Under the pieces are notes generated by a model. The model was not told the origin of the DNA. It ran no database searches and was given only the letters and a program-made list of their open reading frames with translations. A stretch of 64,000 nt of DNA from Membranipora membranacea. Taxonomy: Eukaryota; Bryozoa; Gymnolaemata; Cheilostomatida; Membraniporidae. Position 1 is the first letter of the stretch, and every line of letters begins with the position of its first letter. This document shows, piece after piece, positions 48,701-58,589 of the stretch. The DNA lies in assembly GCA_914767715.1 (NCBI GenBank), contig OU612075.1, positions 8,556,001 to 8,620,000 on the forward strand, in the 5' to 3' direction. Made by a program: the position numbers and the translations under genes.

Positions 48701-49451
48701 ACAGCTTGATTATCTACGGGAAAGAACATGTTAGGTACTCATTCTAAACTGACTCTAACGATCACAGATACACATGCTCATGGTTTAGTATTGATGTCAG
48801 TTTGACTAGGATGTGTACCTGTAGTTGTCAATCATGTTATGATGTACTATGAGTTTATGATCCGCCAGCATAGCGGGTGAATCATGAGCAGAGCCGCAGA
48901 CCTTGCAGGGGAAGTTGCGTTGCCACTTTTTGCGAGGAAGATCCTGATAGTCAGCTAATCCTTGCTCATCTGGGCTGATGTACACTCTCTCATCATCAGA
49001 AGATTCACCTATAGCGTCAAAAAAAAATCGCTTCAAATTGAAGTAGCCTACCTAGGCTATCTCTCTTACAGACTTCATAAATTGTGTTAACTCTAGAATC
49101 AGCTCAGTATTGAAAAGGCTAGTTGAAGGTTAAATCAAACAGATTTCGGTGTAGTAAAATAAAGCACCTATGCACATATCATGCATATAATGGATTATTC
49201 TACATCTAACCTGAGGTGTGGAGGTCATCTATTTTCTGTGTCCGGTCCTTTGTAGTAATGTGTGCACAATTTCCATGTAAAATCAGTTCCTTCTTGCCGG
49301 GGAAAGGCATGGCACATATGGAGCACCTGAAGGGGAGCATCTCACGGTGATAGAACCATAGATGTTTGTATACCATAGCTTTGCCTTTGTAACTAATATA
49401 CTTGCAGTAAAGGCATCGATATAATTCAGGGAAGTACTTTCGTTTCGTCAT
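33763..49451 (-). CDS. 12-finger C2H2 protein with 63-aa tandem repeats
   Basis: Minus-strand exons 2-15: 49456-49211 (ATG at 49451), 49008-48819, 46922-46740, 46312-45837, 45477-45394, 45060-44922, 44310-44086, 43717-43530, 42825-42607, 42036-41928, 41061-40859, 39960-37894, 37335-37223, 33858-33763. All have GT-AG borders and all phases chain: 1,510 residues. There are twelve C2H2 fingers: two in exon 2 (C-x2-C ... H-x4-H), one in exon 3, two in exon 4, one in exon 9, two in exon 10, one split over exons 10/11, one completed across exons 11/12, two C-x4-C fingers in exon 12. Exons 5-8 are acidic/Ser-rich, with a basic nuclear-type motif (KPPVKRRVRK). Exon 13 holds 63-residue repeats. It is likely a nuclear DNA- or RNA-binding protein; family not recognised. 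An in-phase upstream exon (49674-49539) could add 47 residues. Confidence 0.9.
34577..37109. mobile_element. 2.53-kb foldback transposon with ~700-bp arms
   Basis: The outer ends CCATAGACTTAATATACTAC and (reverse complement) CCATAGACTAAATATACTAC start arms of about 700-740 bp (34577-35300 and about 36370-37109) that mirror each other with scattered changes. The flanks CGAGAG at 34571-34576 and 37110-37115 are a target duplication; the paralogous locus at 10323-10328 has one copy and no element. The inner part includes a further copy of the arm tip (TTTTGCCGATGCCGGTAAGG near 35680). No frame above about 120 codons, so it is non-autonomous. It lies in the last intron of the zinc-finger gene and inside an older MITE. 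Confidence 0.88.
37223..37335 (-). CDS. Exon 14 of the zinc-finger gene
   Basis: Encodes a basic segment (ESAQYTYLHKKSQLKNKLRT then LIRKRSASTTDTPG) between phase-1 and phase-0 introns. Its closeness to perfect phase joins exon 13 to the terminal exon 15, which ends in a Cys-rich tail (HACIDKDCALCLRKA). The duplicate copy near 10.5 kb is 10 nt shorter and out of frame. Confidence 0.85.
38640..39846 (-). repeat. Coding tandem array, 189-bp unit (63 aa), ~6.3 copies
   Basis: Exon 13 encodes six complete copies and a partial seventh of a unit beginning EPSSFAVQGGEI and containing RPTK-x-x-D-x-H, SQ-x-IE and a Q(S/T)V-x(2)VKxVERR end. The units differ at 20-40% of residues, with neighbours 5-7 sharing changes (EPLSFAVQ, NVKRVERRAP), which suggests expansion by unequal exchange. 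No cysteines, predicted disordered by composition. The period is a multiple of three, so it preserves frame; it also keeps a long open frame on the opposite strand, which I treat as a by-product. Confidence 0.9.
40303..40396. repeat. Hairpin mini-element in zinc-finger intron 12
   Basis: CTCTGTCGACTGCCGTTAGT with GGCATTCC is mirrored by GTAATGCCACTACCAACG and CGCCGGCAGAG. It shares its core with the hairpin at 28050-28147. Confidence 0.55.
41083..41431. mobile_element. TTAA-flanked MITE (AGCTATAGTTGCGCC end), copy 1
   Basis: A 349-bp element with inverted arms of about 150 bp (AGCTATAGTTGCGCCTCCCC at the left; right arm ends in GGGGAAGCT), flanked by TTAA at 41079-41082 and 41432-41435. The inner arms TTCTCAACTTTTCTCAACCA and their complement are near-perfect. 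It lies in the zinc-finger gene's intron 11, only about 20 nt before the acceptor of exon 12. Confidence 0.8.
41470..41585. mobile_element. MITE family with TCTTTCAATTA ends, copy 4 (partial)
   Basis: Starts GGGGTCTTTCAAATAGATTG and shares GCTTTAGTAAAGCAAGTTAT and GTGAGAGCCTAGTAGGTATC with the other copies. The other inverted end is not obvious. Intron 11 of the zinc-finger gene. Confidence 0.55.
41750..41912. repeat. Minisatellite, ~23-bp unit, ~7 copies
   Basis: The unit TACTGTATGTTCCCTGACGT plus AAA is repeated with small changes (ATGATCCCTGACAT, ATGTACCCTGATGT). It lies in intron 11 of the zinc-finger gene, starting about 15 nt from the donor of exon 11 at 41928. Confidence 0.85.
42874..43240. 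mobile_element. TTAA-flanked MITE, copy 2
   Basis: A 367-bp relative of the element at 41083: begins AGCTATAGTAGCGCTTTTGG, ends GGAGGCGCAACTATAGCT, with TTAA at 42870-42873 and 43241-43244. It carries an inner palindrome (AATGGAATTCCATTCCATTC) absent from the other copy. Intron 9 of the zinc-finger gene, about 45 nt before the exon 10 acceptor. Confidence 0.85.
44086..44310 (-). CDS. Exon 8: acidic/Ser-rich and nuclear-signal exon
   Basis: Encodes a run of Ser, Asp and Glu (SLSEDSDSDSSTTTSGDSGS), a basic cluster KPPVKRRVRK that fits a nuclear localisation signal, then a second acidic/Ser stretch (EEKEDTSSSSSDGKLSD). Phase 2 on both sides (225 nt), so it could be skipped without frame loss. 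Confidence 0.8.
45652..45822. mobile_element. MITE family with TCTTTCAATTA ends, copy 5
   Basis: The ends GGATCTTTCAATTAGAATGA and GATTGAAAGACCTA are inverted and about 170 bp apart. The element lies in intron 5 of the zinc-finger gene and its end is about 15 nt from the donor of exon 5 (45837). Confidence 0.7.
46939..47141. mobile_element. Truncated TTAA MITE at exon 4 acceptor
   Basis: Begins AGGGCAACCAAGG after TTAA (46935-46938) and matches the 10624-10939 element from GGGAAAAAGACAAAAT onward, with about 50 bp of extra sequence near the end. Its other end is cut off by the hairpin at 47142. The element end is 17 nt from the first base of exon 4, so on the minus strand its GGTTGCCCTTTAA lies in the polypyrimidine region of that acceptor. 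Confidence 0.7.
47142..47216. repeat. Hairpin (GTCCCTAAAAAGACCACAAAA arms)
   Basis: The arms GTCCCTAAAAAGACCACAAA and TTTGTGGTCTTTTTAGGGAC are exact, separated by about 30 nt. It sits at the broken edge of the adjacent TTAA MITE, in intron 3 of the zinc-finger gene. Likely a small TIR element. Confidence 0.7.
48020..48225. mobile_element. TIR element related to the one at 8 kb
   Basis: The inverted motifs GGAGTCGTCCTCTCTCCAC and GTGGAGAGAGGACAACTC and the end CTAAGAAAACTGTC match the family at 7997-8507. Intron 3 of the zinc-finger gene. Non-coding. Confidence 0.55.
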
Positions 49452-49538
49452 TGCTTCTGTGAAAAAAAAAGATGTTATTAGCAACCCTGTTATTTGATGT
49501 AGGCCTACAGGTACCTGTGTTATAACATAAGCTTTTAC

Positions 49539-49674
49539 CATGAACATGTAATGAGAAGCCAACAAGGTGCGCTAAAGGTTTGCACAAGTGCAAAATGGTC
49601 AAGGTTTCCGGTGACTCGATTACTGACATTGTCAATACATCATCACACCTGTCGACTGTTGATATTGCATACAA
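49539..49674 (-). CDS. Putative first exon of the zinc-finger gene
   Basis: An open frame from ATG (MYAISTVDRCDDVLTMSVIE...) reaches donor GTAAAAG at 49538, and its phase 1 end joins exon 2 in frame, giving 47 residues before the exon 2 methionine. Frame agreement favours coding, but translation could start at 49451 (MTKRKYFPELY), leaving this as 5' UTR. Part of it is copied at 11902 and beyond. Confidence 0.5.
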
Positions 49675-50813
49675 GTCACCGGGAAGAGTTTCTGGGAATT
49701 TCCTTTCCTTCCTTCCGTATAATTCTCAATGTCTGTGTTATGGGCGCGAAATGATAACTATACCATCGGTGATACTTACTAGTAAGTCAGTCAAAAAAGA
49801 AAAAAGAGATTAACGTAAGCGAAAGTAATAATCAAAATATTAATATCGCCGGTAACACCTGTTATTAAAATGTATGACTTGGTGACTGGAAAAAAAGAAA
49901 TGAAAAGGATTTCTGACTACGCCCCCTTGTTTTTATAGTTGGGGGATAGTTCATCATTTATGTCAGATAGTCAGTATTTTGTCAGATAGCCTACCTCCTA
50001 AGCAGTCCAGATATACCTCATTTCGAATTCAAAGCATGCTAAAAATCTCCAGAGATCCAGGATTAGACTGAGATCAGTCATAATACTAGGCAGTTCATAT
50101 CAAAACCCCTACAGTTTCCCATTTCAGTGGGCCTCACGTAACCCAATATATAGAGTCAATCAATGAAATAAATGGATTCTGAATCCAGTATTTGTGATCT
50201 CATTCCAATACTGAATTACCTGCCATCTGAAGATTTTGGATCTTAATTGCATGCTAAGAGACTGAGAGTTGCATGTGATAATTTATTAAATGAGGTATGT
50301 ATGAACAGCTTAGAAGGTATTTTTAAACAAAATACTCATGGGTGTGCAACTATAGCTTGCCTAGTACCTACACAGCAGGTTGTGGTTGCATTTAGAGAAA
50401 CTAACTAGCTAGTGAGACCCTAGGCTAGTGGCTTCCAGGACATTTGGAGCCATCAAACACATCTTACATGATGCTCCAAGGGAAGGGCGCCTTCTTGCTT
50501 ATACAAGTCTGTGTCATCCCGTACTGGGTATGCTCATTTGATCTGGGACCCAACACTAATTAAGGACATTGAGCAGTCAGATTTATAAGCTGCCTCAAAG
50601 GCAGAGAGAGTGTCACGGAGGCTGGCTCTGAACTTCGCCTCCCGTCTCTAAAACAGAGGAGAAAAAAGCACAGACTGGCTCTCCTGACGAAAATACTCCA
50701 GGATGACGAAAGGCATGACACCCTGGCTCAGGCCGTGATGACAAGGGCTGCTGCCAGAGGTGAAATGACCTCTGTCTATGCAGGATCTCAAGCTTTTCAT
50801 GGTAGTTTTCTAT
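49618..50813. repeat. Source half 2 of the locus duplication
   Basis: Matched by 11902-13184. It includes the first-exon region of the zinc-finger gene, its upstream flank and the LINE fragment. The match stops at TAGTTTTCTAT; beyond it the two sites are unrelated. Confidence 0.88.
50448..50813 (+). mobile_element. LINE RT 3' fragment, paralog of 12.7 kb copy
   Basis: Encodes the same post-RT region (HILHDAPREGRLLAYTSLCH, IWDPTLIKDIE) with the same one-base frameshift at GTACTGGGTATGC as its duplicate, plus its own small deletions (a 15-21 nt loss after GACATTGAG and another near 50733). Dead before and after duplication. Confidence 0.7.
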
Positions 50814-51420
50814 CGAAAACCATTAGAGATATAAGAGGAAACAATACTAAGCATAGCACAAAACCCAGCAACTGGAAACAAAGGGAAGTAGTTCAACCTC
50901 CTGTAAGTAAAGGAGAACTACCAAACACCTACTGATGCTACTTCCGGTTTATTGGCGGCAAGCCTGAAATTTTTCTCTGCTCTCACCAAGCACCTAAATA
51001 GAAGCCTATTTCGAGAACCAGAGAGGAAGACACCATCTCTCCCCTTTGCCTTCGCACTCCAAGCATCCCTCCCAGTCACAGTAGGGCTAGATATCACAAT
51101 AACTTGACCTGTCCTGAGTGATACCTTGACAGCCTGTACTGCCAGCAGAATCTCTTCTCTCTGAGTGAACATAGTTGTATTCTGTCATTCCAAGTAGTGA
51201 ACAGATACTAAACTAGAGTCTTTCTCAGGCCTCTGGTGTTTGTTGACTGATAATTAAAAGTTGAAGGTTCAGTTAAATTGAACCTACTCATCAGAGGGCT
51301 CTTATTCTCACTACATATGTTTCTCTCACCCACCCTGCACCTGTAGGTAACTTAAGAGTAGACAAATTAGGAATAGCTCTGCACCATTTTTTTCAAACCA
51401 TCACCCAATCCAAACACTCA
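50814..51420. other. Interval between LINE fragments
   Basis: No supported gene. On the minus strand, 51172-50918 is open for 84 codons (MFTQREEILLAVQAVKVSL...), but I see no splice or family support and treat it as chance or old LINE sequence. Confidence 0.35.
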
Positions 51421-51523
51421 CTGCAGATATGCCACCACCAGGTAATGACGATAAGAATAGACCAGGCTCATAAGCAAAGGTAAGCCCACTAATAGTACTA
51501 ATCTGTTTGTGAATGACATTACC

Positions 51524-51799
51524 CAGCTATGCATGCATTGTGCCAAAATCGTTGAGAACGAGGATAGAGGGATGTCATGCAACTTCTGTTAACTTTTCAT
51601 TCACACAGAGTGTGATTGCAATATCCCCAACGAACTATATGATGTAATTAATCAATACCCTGAAAACTCACTATTATACCTATGCCCTAAGTGCCGACCA
51701 ATTATTCCACCAAACAAAAACCAGATTTTGGTCAGTCTGGTCAGTAAGGTTGAAACAATGTTAGACGAAAAGACCCCTTGTCCTAAATTAAATCGATGA
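51524..51799 (+). pseudogene. LINE ORF1 zinc-binding segment, one stop
   Basis: The frame reads CMHCAKIVENEDRGMSCNFC, stop, LFIHTECDC..., LYLCPKCRPIIPP. Cys/His spacing resembles the PHD-like finger of CR1/L2 ORF1 proteins. The single TAA in place of a Gln or Lys codon would truncate the protein. Confidence 0.6.
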
Positions 51800-51938
51800 G
51801 TATACTCTCTGCCTATATGAGTGAACTAAAAGAATGAGTTCAAGTCCATAGCTCAATCTGAATAATGCCATTAGCTCACAACGAATAAACCCGAAACCAC
51901 AATCACCAAACCCAACAACCCAGCCCCTCAACTTTCAT

Positions 51939-52298
51939 ATGGAACGCCCATCACCTCAAACAAGGCCTCTCAGTTATGATTGGCCAGAACCACACCATAC
52001 CCAACGTAGGACTCCATTAAACCAGTTTTCAAATGCTACTCACTTCAACCAGAGACCCCCACTAGCGCATATTCCACCACCCACAAACCCGCCCTCTTGG
52101 AGTCTGCAAAACCGGAATGACCCATGTATCAACCGTCCCCCTAACCACATGAGAACACACCCCTCCCTTACGGCCCGTAGACCCATTGCTGTGAGTGGTG
52201 GTGTCAACTCCAAGCCAGACCCCCAGGTAACACTAGTATATAACACTAATCGTAACATTAATATAAACCATGGATCAATAAACAAATATCGGAGATGA
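51939..52298 (+). CDS. LINE ORF1 remnant, Pro-rich
   Basis: A 119-residue frame rich in Pro, Asn, Arg and His (for example LAHIPPPTNPPSWSLQNRND), with no recognised domain. Its TGA overlaps the ATG of the RT frame in the string ATGA. It lies between the PHD-like part and the RT and is probably the C-terminal portion of ORF1 joined to the RT by loss of the endonuclease. Confidence 0.45.
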   Translation: MERPSPQTRPLSYDWPEPHHTQRRTPLNQFSNATHFNQRPPLAHIPPPTNPPSWSLQNRNDPCINRPPNHMRTHPSLTARRPIAVSGGVNSKPDPQVTLVYNTNRNININHGSINKYRR

Positions 52299-53983
52299 TC
52301 GATGAGAAACAACAAGCCCACAAAACTGGTAACCGTAAACTCTACAACAAACTCAAACGCGACATCACTAAATCTATTAAACAAGCCAAACAAGAATACT
52401 CTCGGAAAATACAGCATAACCTAGCGAAAGAACCTGCTAAAGCCTGGACTGACATTAAAAAGATTAGTGGATTACCTACTAATAGCCCAAAACCAACTCA
52501 ACAAAATCCATTCAACTCAGATGACCTAAACACCTTCTTCACAAGATTTGAGAAGCCTCTCGCGGACCGTCCTGACATCAATAACAACGCCACCATAGCA
52601 CCACCTTTAGAAATAGAAGAGGCTACTGTCTTAAAGCAGTTGAAATCGTTGAACTCGAGGAAAGGTCCAGGCCCTGATGGCCTCATCCCCAAAGTACTTA
52701 AGCTATGTGCCTATCAACTGGCGCCTGTCATAACGAAACTGTTCAATTTATCTATCACGTCTAAGTCAACCCCTACTTCCTGGAAATCGGCCATTATCAA
52801 ACCCCTACCCAAAGTTAAGAATCCCAATCAACTTAAACAATACAGACCAATAGCGCTCACCAGTTGCCTGTGCAAAATGATGGAGAGACTTGTTAAACAT
52901 TACATTATTACTCATACAGCTATGGACCACCTTCAGTTTGCTTATCGTGCAAACCGCTCAACTCAAGATGCTCTTTTATGCCTCACTACTACCATCACAG
53001 ATTTCATTGACAAGAAAGCTTCAAATTATGCCAGGTGTCTGTTCCTTGACTTTTCTTCTGCATTCAACACAATACATGTTCCAGACTTAATCTCACAACT
53101 ATCACATCTCGACTCCAATGTCACTGAATGGATATACAGCTTCCTAACGAATCGCACCCAAAGAACAATAGTAGATGGCAATATCTCAAAACCCATCATA
53201 ACCAACACTGGCACTCCCCAGGGTTGCTGTTTATCTCCACTTTTGTTTTCAATATATACCAATAGGATTACCTCAGACTTGAGCAATATAACTGTCATTA
53301 AATACGCAGACGACACTTGTATAATTGGATGCATATCAAATCAATCAGATCTTAGTGCCTATCTTGATGAGATTAGTAGAATTTCAAAGCAATGTTGTGA
53401 TTTAAACCTATTGTTAAACGCCTCCAAGACTCAAGAAATGATGTTTTCTACTCAGCTTGTTAGGCCCATTACCCCTACTCTTATCCTTAACGGCACGGAT
53501 GTTGATTTTTGTGACAAAGTAAAATACCTTGGTGTTACTGTTGACGATAAACTCCGCTATCATGATCATGTGCAATCCATAGTGACTACTGCATCTCAAC
53601 GCATGTATATTGTGAAAAATTTTGTATACTATAGCTCAAAGCCCCTTTCTCATATGTTATTCAAGAGTTTTATTGTATCCCTCATCACTTACTGTCTCCC
53701 CATACTTTTTACAAGCATCCATGCAAGCGACAAGAAGTGCTTACGCAAAATATTTAAAGATGCCGCCAAGTTAGGGATTGAGCACCCCGATATAGATGCT
53801 CTGGTGGCCAACCGGATCAAGACACTTGGACTACGGTACATACACGATGAAGAGCACTTTATCAATGACTTTCTAACTAAATGCCCCTCAGGTCGCTACC
53901 GCACCGTTAAATATCGGGGTACATGGGGTAGAGACAGCTTTTTAAGACATCTCATACATACACTTAATAATATACTATTCTAA
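52295..53983 (+). CDS. LINE reverse transcriptase, intact frame, no endonuclease
   Basis: A 562-residue frame with RT motifs in order: GPGPDGLIPKVLK, QYRPIALTS, FAYRANRSTQDAL, LFLDFSSAFNTI (motif A Asp), GTPQGCCLSPLLF (motif B), YADDTCI (catalytic Asp pair), KTQEMMF, KYLGVTVD. The C-terminal part ends SGRYRTVKYRGTWGRDSF as in the nested copy. RT copies element RNA into DNA at the target in LINE retrotransposition. A complete element would be about 900-1,000 residues with the endonuclease, so this copy probably cannot move by itself. The lack of stops suggests it is fairly young. Confidence 0.9.
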   Translation: MIDEKQQAHKTGNRKLYNKLKRDITKSIKQAKQEYSRKIQHNLAKEPAKAWTDIKKISGLPTNSPKPTQQNPFNSDDLNTFFTRFEKPLADRPDINNNATIAPPLEIEEATVLKQLKSLNSRKGPGPDGLIPKVLKLCAYQLAPVITKLFNLSITSKSTPTSWKSAIIKPLPKVKNPNQLKQYRPIALTSCLCKMMERLVKHYIITHTAMDHLQFAYRANRSTQDALLCLTTTITDFIDKKASNYARCLFLDFSSAFNTIHVPDLISQLSHLDSNVTEWIYSFLTNRTQRTIVDGNISKPIITNTGTPQGCCLSPLLFSIYTNRITSDLSNITVIKYADDTCIIGCISNQSDLSAYLDEISRISKQCCDLNLLLNASKTQEMMFSTQLVRPITPTLILNGTDVDFCDKVKYLGVTVDDKLRYHDHVQSIVTTASQRMYIVKNFVYYSSKPLSHMLFKSFIVSLITYCLPILFTSIHASDKKCLRKIFKDAAKLGIEHPDIDALVANRIKTLGLRYIHDEEHFINDFLTKCPSGRYRTVKYRGTWGRDSFLRHLIHTLNNILF

Positions 53984-54739
53984 AAAACTTTTTATACAAC
54001 AGAGATCTGATTTTTCCATGTTTTTCTTTCTTGTCAGTATTAACAACGTATTTCGTGACAAATTTTTGTCTATGATAGTAATAAATCCATCCATCCAAAC
54101 CCCTTAGTGGAGAGACTAGTCTGCTCTGTAAAATCTTTCCAAATAAAATTACTTATGGAAACAGGTTACCCAGCCCTGATAATGAGAGCCCACATATAAC
54201 AATTTCATGTGTCAACTCCCAAATAAAATAGCTTTTCATCAAAGAAATTAATCAGCTTAGATCGAAGGATGCGTATGCAGAGGAATTCAGAAAAATATTT
54301 GCAAGACCATACCTAGACGAGGAAGAGCTACGACGGGACTGCATGCTTGTAAGAGAACTTAACCTTATTCGCTCAAAGAACCAAGACAACAGTAAGATTT
54401 TTAAAATCTACAAAAATGAAGTCCACCAATATGTAAATGGAGAATATACAAAGGTAGATAGTGATACTGAAGAGCATACAACTTGGGAAAGAACTGACTC
54501 TTTGTCATCAAACCTAAACCATATCACACCAAGGAGTAGCAGCAGAAACTCTGAGTCAACTGACTCCGACATGCCTCCGTCTACAACAGGAAATCAACAT
54601 GATAGTGTTGAAGCTGTGTCAAATGGGCTAGAGAATGCCTCAAACTGAGAAATTGCAGTAACGCCAAAACAAGCTGAAGAGCAACAGAAAGCCGATGAAA
54701 ATGGAACACTTCTGCCAGAAAACTCCGAAACAGCCGACA

Positions 54740-55392
54740 ATGAATAATGAAACTGTTGTACATGAATGCAAACTCTGTGATCGGTAAATTAAATCTCATC
54801 CAATTCTATGTCCAATGATACAAACCCGACATTATCGCCATAGTTGAAACCAAAATAGATAACAACTTTCAAGATAATGAGCTCCTAGGTGATAACTACA
54901 CAGAATGGCGAAAAGATAGAAACATCCGGAGGAGGCGTTCTAATTGCTGCTGCAAATGACTCCAACCTCACCGCTTCAGACAGTAAAATTGAATGTGGTG
55001 AGTCATTATCATTGTTTATTCAAATCCATCCTAAGCTAAAAATTAAACTCATGCTCATGTATAGGCCAACTTGTGAGCAAAACCTTGATAATTTTGAAGA
55101 GATCGTAGACAACTACAAACTTGAAAACTGCATTGTTATAGGCGACTCAAACTTTCCCGATATAGAATGGACAAATCAAAATGCAGGCAACACTAAAGCA
55201 GGTTCCCATAGAAAGTCATTCCATGACAAGGATCTTGAAATTATTAACAATGCTGACTTTCTTCAACTGGTCCACGAACCTACCCGCAAATTGTGCAAAA
55301 TATTAGATCTGATTTTTGTCAATCGATCAGCATTCAATGAGTTGTATTGTAACTGTAAATGGTCATGCCGTATGTGTCTGACCACAAGATGA
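54740..55392 (+). pseudogene. LINE apurinic endonuclease domain, broken
   Basis: Endonuclease motifs are visible: MKLLYMNANSV, IAIVETKI (catalytic Glu), GGGVLIAAANDSN, IVIGDSNFPDIEW (Asp-x-Asn), LDLIFVN. The frame has a stop early on (FYVQ stop YKPDI) and shifts before the SDHK motif, which continues at 55359. The enzyme would nick target DNA in a working element. Confidence 0.75.
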
Positions 55393-56881
55393 TTTTAGTT
55401 GAGGTTGTTCCACAGACTTTTCAGAAGACTCATCCATCTACGGAGCACCAAAGGAAAAAGAAATATAATTTCAAAAAGGCTGATTATGACCTTATTGAAG
55501 AGAAGTTTCAGGGTTTTCTCAATAAAGTAGATGACCCAAATGTAGTCTCAATAGACCATTTATGGAAGGAACTGGATGACACAAAAACAAAATACAAAAC
55601 TGTTTGAAAACAATACTAGGAAAGCGAAATAGACCAAAAGGTCATCCATGGATCAACCGTAGTATTATTAGAATGATACGAAAACGCGATAGAATGTATA
55701 AACGTAATAAAAGATTCCCTAACATCGCACATTCTGATGAATATGAATTATTATGTCTAGAAATTAAACAAGCTGTCAGACTACCTAAAACTGATTACCA
55801 CCAACATCTCACTAACCAAATGGAAACAGGCAACACAAAGCCTCTGTAAAACTACCGGACCAAACACGTTGGCAGGTCAAACAAAATAAGTGGTTTAAAA
55901 GACACTCCTACAAATGGGATACCTGACAAATTAGCTGACCACTTTGCATCTGTCTATACAGGCAAAAAATTACCACAGTTTGCAGCCAAATCATATCCAC
56001 AAATGGCTGATATCGAAGTACACCACGAGGGCATTAGAAGCCTAATAATGAATCTGGATGTCAGAAAAGCGGGTGGTCCAGACCAATCGAGCGGTTATAT
56101 TCTTACAATGTTTACTACATATGTACCCTCCTTTTAAGATTGTATCAATCTCCTGATAGATCAGAGTCTGAAGACAGGAAGGGTACCTCAAATCTGGAAG
56201 AAGGCAAATTGTGAGCCCTGTATACAAAAGTGGTGACGGTAAAGACACCAACAATTACAGAGCAATAAGCCTGACACGTATACTTTCCAAAATAACAGAA
56301 CATGTAATTTGCTCAAATATGTGGAGGTTAATATACCCAAACAAGATTATTGCAGATAACCAATATAGTTTCAGAACTGGCTTTAACACAACACCACAAC
56401 TCTTACATGTCATCCATTTCGCTACACAGGCATTGGACCAAAAAAATCAGTATCACATCATAAGCTTTGATTTTATCAAAGCATTTGATAAGGTACCACA
56501 CAACCTACTACTCCACAAACTAGGGCAACCGAACTTCAACGGCAGATGCGTACACTGGATCTCAGACTGGCTACACGGATTGGTACTGGGCCCACTTCTC
56601 TTCCTGATTTATATTAATGACATGATAACAGATGTCTCAGTTTCTGACTGTTGATTGTATGCAGATGACACATTGTTATGCATAAATGTCTCAGATTATC
56701 CCAATAAAATTCCAGATGATGTGACAGTGCTGCAAAACTGGTCTCTCCAATGGGGAATGTGTTTTAATAGTAAGGAATGCTCTCATATCCAGATCGGTGT
56801 CTCAAAACCTGAAATAGCTGTGAAGTTAGGAGACAACACAATCCCGCAATCAGACTCAATATAATACCTGGGTATCCATTA

Positions 56882-58086
56882 GATTAATACCAGTTTGCCT
56901 ACAGAGCACGCCGCCCCACCCAGGATGCCGTATTATGCCTCACAACTACTTTCACTAACTTCATAGACCAACACTCATCATATTATGCACGCTGCCTCTT
57001 CTTAGACTTTTCATCGGCATTCAACACCATAGATATCAGGCATCTACTACCAGAGCTGCAACATCTTGATTCACATGTAACAAACTGGGTAGCAAGCTTC
57101 TTGACCTGCAGAACGCAAAGAACAATAGTCAATAATATCATGTCTCAATCTATCGCAACATATACAGGAACACCACAAGGCTCAGTACTCAGTCCTCTAT
57201 TGTTTTCCATATATACTAATCGGCTAGTCTCTGAGTGCAGTAACGTTACAATACTTAAATACGCAGATGACATCTGCATAATAGGATGTATTTCAGACAA
57301 TAATGATTTGCAGGCATATTTCACTGAGATTAACAGAGTGTCAATATTATGTAAACAACTAGATCTTTCCTTAAATCCATCCAAAACTCAAGAAATGCTT
57401 TTGTGTACCAAAAGAGATAAGCCCGACAGCCCAACTCTGCAATTAGATGGTATAGAAATTGAATTATGTGATAATGTTAAGTACCTTGGAGTTTTAATTG
57501 ATAATAAATTAAGTTTTGAGTCTCATGTTGATAATCTTGTTACCAAAGCTTCTCAGAGGATGCATATTGTAAGAACCTTTTGTCACACTAGTACCGAACT
57601 TCTCTCATCAATGCTATTTAAAAGTTTTATTGTTTCTATTCTTACATACTGTCTGCCTGTTTTGTACACCTCCATTTATGCTAAAGATAAGAAACCACTG
57701 AGAAATTTTTTCAAAGGCGCTAAAAATCTGAATATTCCAAATTTAAATGACCTTGATGGCATTATAGCTAATAGAACCAAAAACCTGATACTGAACTACA
57801 TTCTTGATGATGACCATTTCATAAATGACTTTTTACAAAAGCTTCCATCAGGAAGATACAGGACAATAAAATATAGGTCTTCTTGGGGGAGAGACAGTTT
57901 TTTACGCAACATGATTCTATCCCTCAATAATATTATTTAAACCCAATCCATGATGAGATGTCAGTTTTTCTTCATGTACTTTTTTTTTTCTCTCTCTCTT
58001 TGTTCCATTTGAACAGCAGTGTATCAAACACCGAATTTCGCAACATACTTGTATGTGAGTGACAAATAAACCAATCAATCAATCAA
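56882..58086 (+). mobile_element. Nested 5'-truncated LINE with (CAAT)n tail
   Basis: Continuous open frame 56891-57940 (349 residues, ending TAA) from FAYRARRPTQDAVLCL through LFLDFSSAFNTID, GTPQGSVLSPLLF, YADDICIIG to SGRYRTIKYRSSWGRDSF, the same family as the RT at 52295. The 3' UTR ends AATAAACCAATCAATCAATC. The host LINE reads YLGIH before and FDSTVKWNNHI after, so the insertion splits one RT motif. 5' truncation with a repeat tail is the normal product of target-primed reverse transcription. Confidence 0.88.
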
Positions 58087-58589
58087 TTCGACTCAACTGT
58101 AAAATGGAACAACCATATTACTCAAATTATAGCTTAAGCAAATAGAATGCTAGGTATGGTTAAACGAGGACTCAGGGAGGCACCAGTGAAGACAAAACTT
58201 CTTGCACTTAAAACCCTGGTCCTACCCATCTTAGAATTTTCCAAACAAGTTTGGTCCCCTCATAATTGAAAACTAATATTGAGAAAGTCCAAAGAGATGC
58301 AGTCAAATGGATCTACCATTTGAAAAAACGAGTAAGTATCAATGAATGTATGCATAACCATGGTATAGCTTTATCTGACAGAAGAGATGATCTTGACACT
58401 AAGTTTCTAAGAAAGGTAGAAGCTGGTACCTTCAAAGTAAATCTAAACGATTATCTTCAGATCAACACCCACGATCACAACACCAGAGGCAAAGTCGTAG
58501 GCTGGCAACACAGAGTAAATCCCTGGCGATACAGTTACTACAACCGCGTCGGTGGCAAGGTAAACACATCTGGTGATTATTCTGACTAA

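Larger units (their letters stand above)
51420..54106 (+). mobile_element. L2/CR1-like LINE lacking endonuclease
   Basis: Order: a degraded ORF1 zinc-binding segment (51524-51799; Cys pairs CMHC, CNFC, HTEC, CPKC in PHD-like spacing, one internal stop), a Pro-rich ORF1 part (51939-52298), and an RT frame (52295-53983). The 3' end is AATAAATCCATCCATCC, a short tandem tail typical of this LINE group. The apurinic endonuclease normally found before the RT is absent: the RT frame opens at the linker region (QAHKTGNRKLYNKLKR). An RT fragment of the same family is nested at 56891-58086. Confidence 0.85.
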
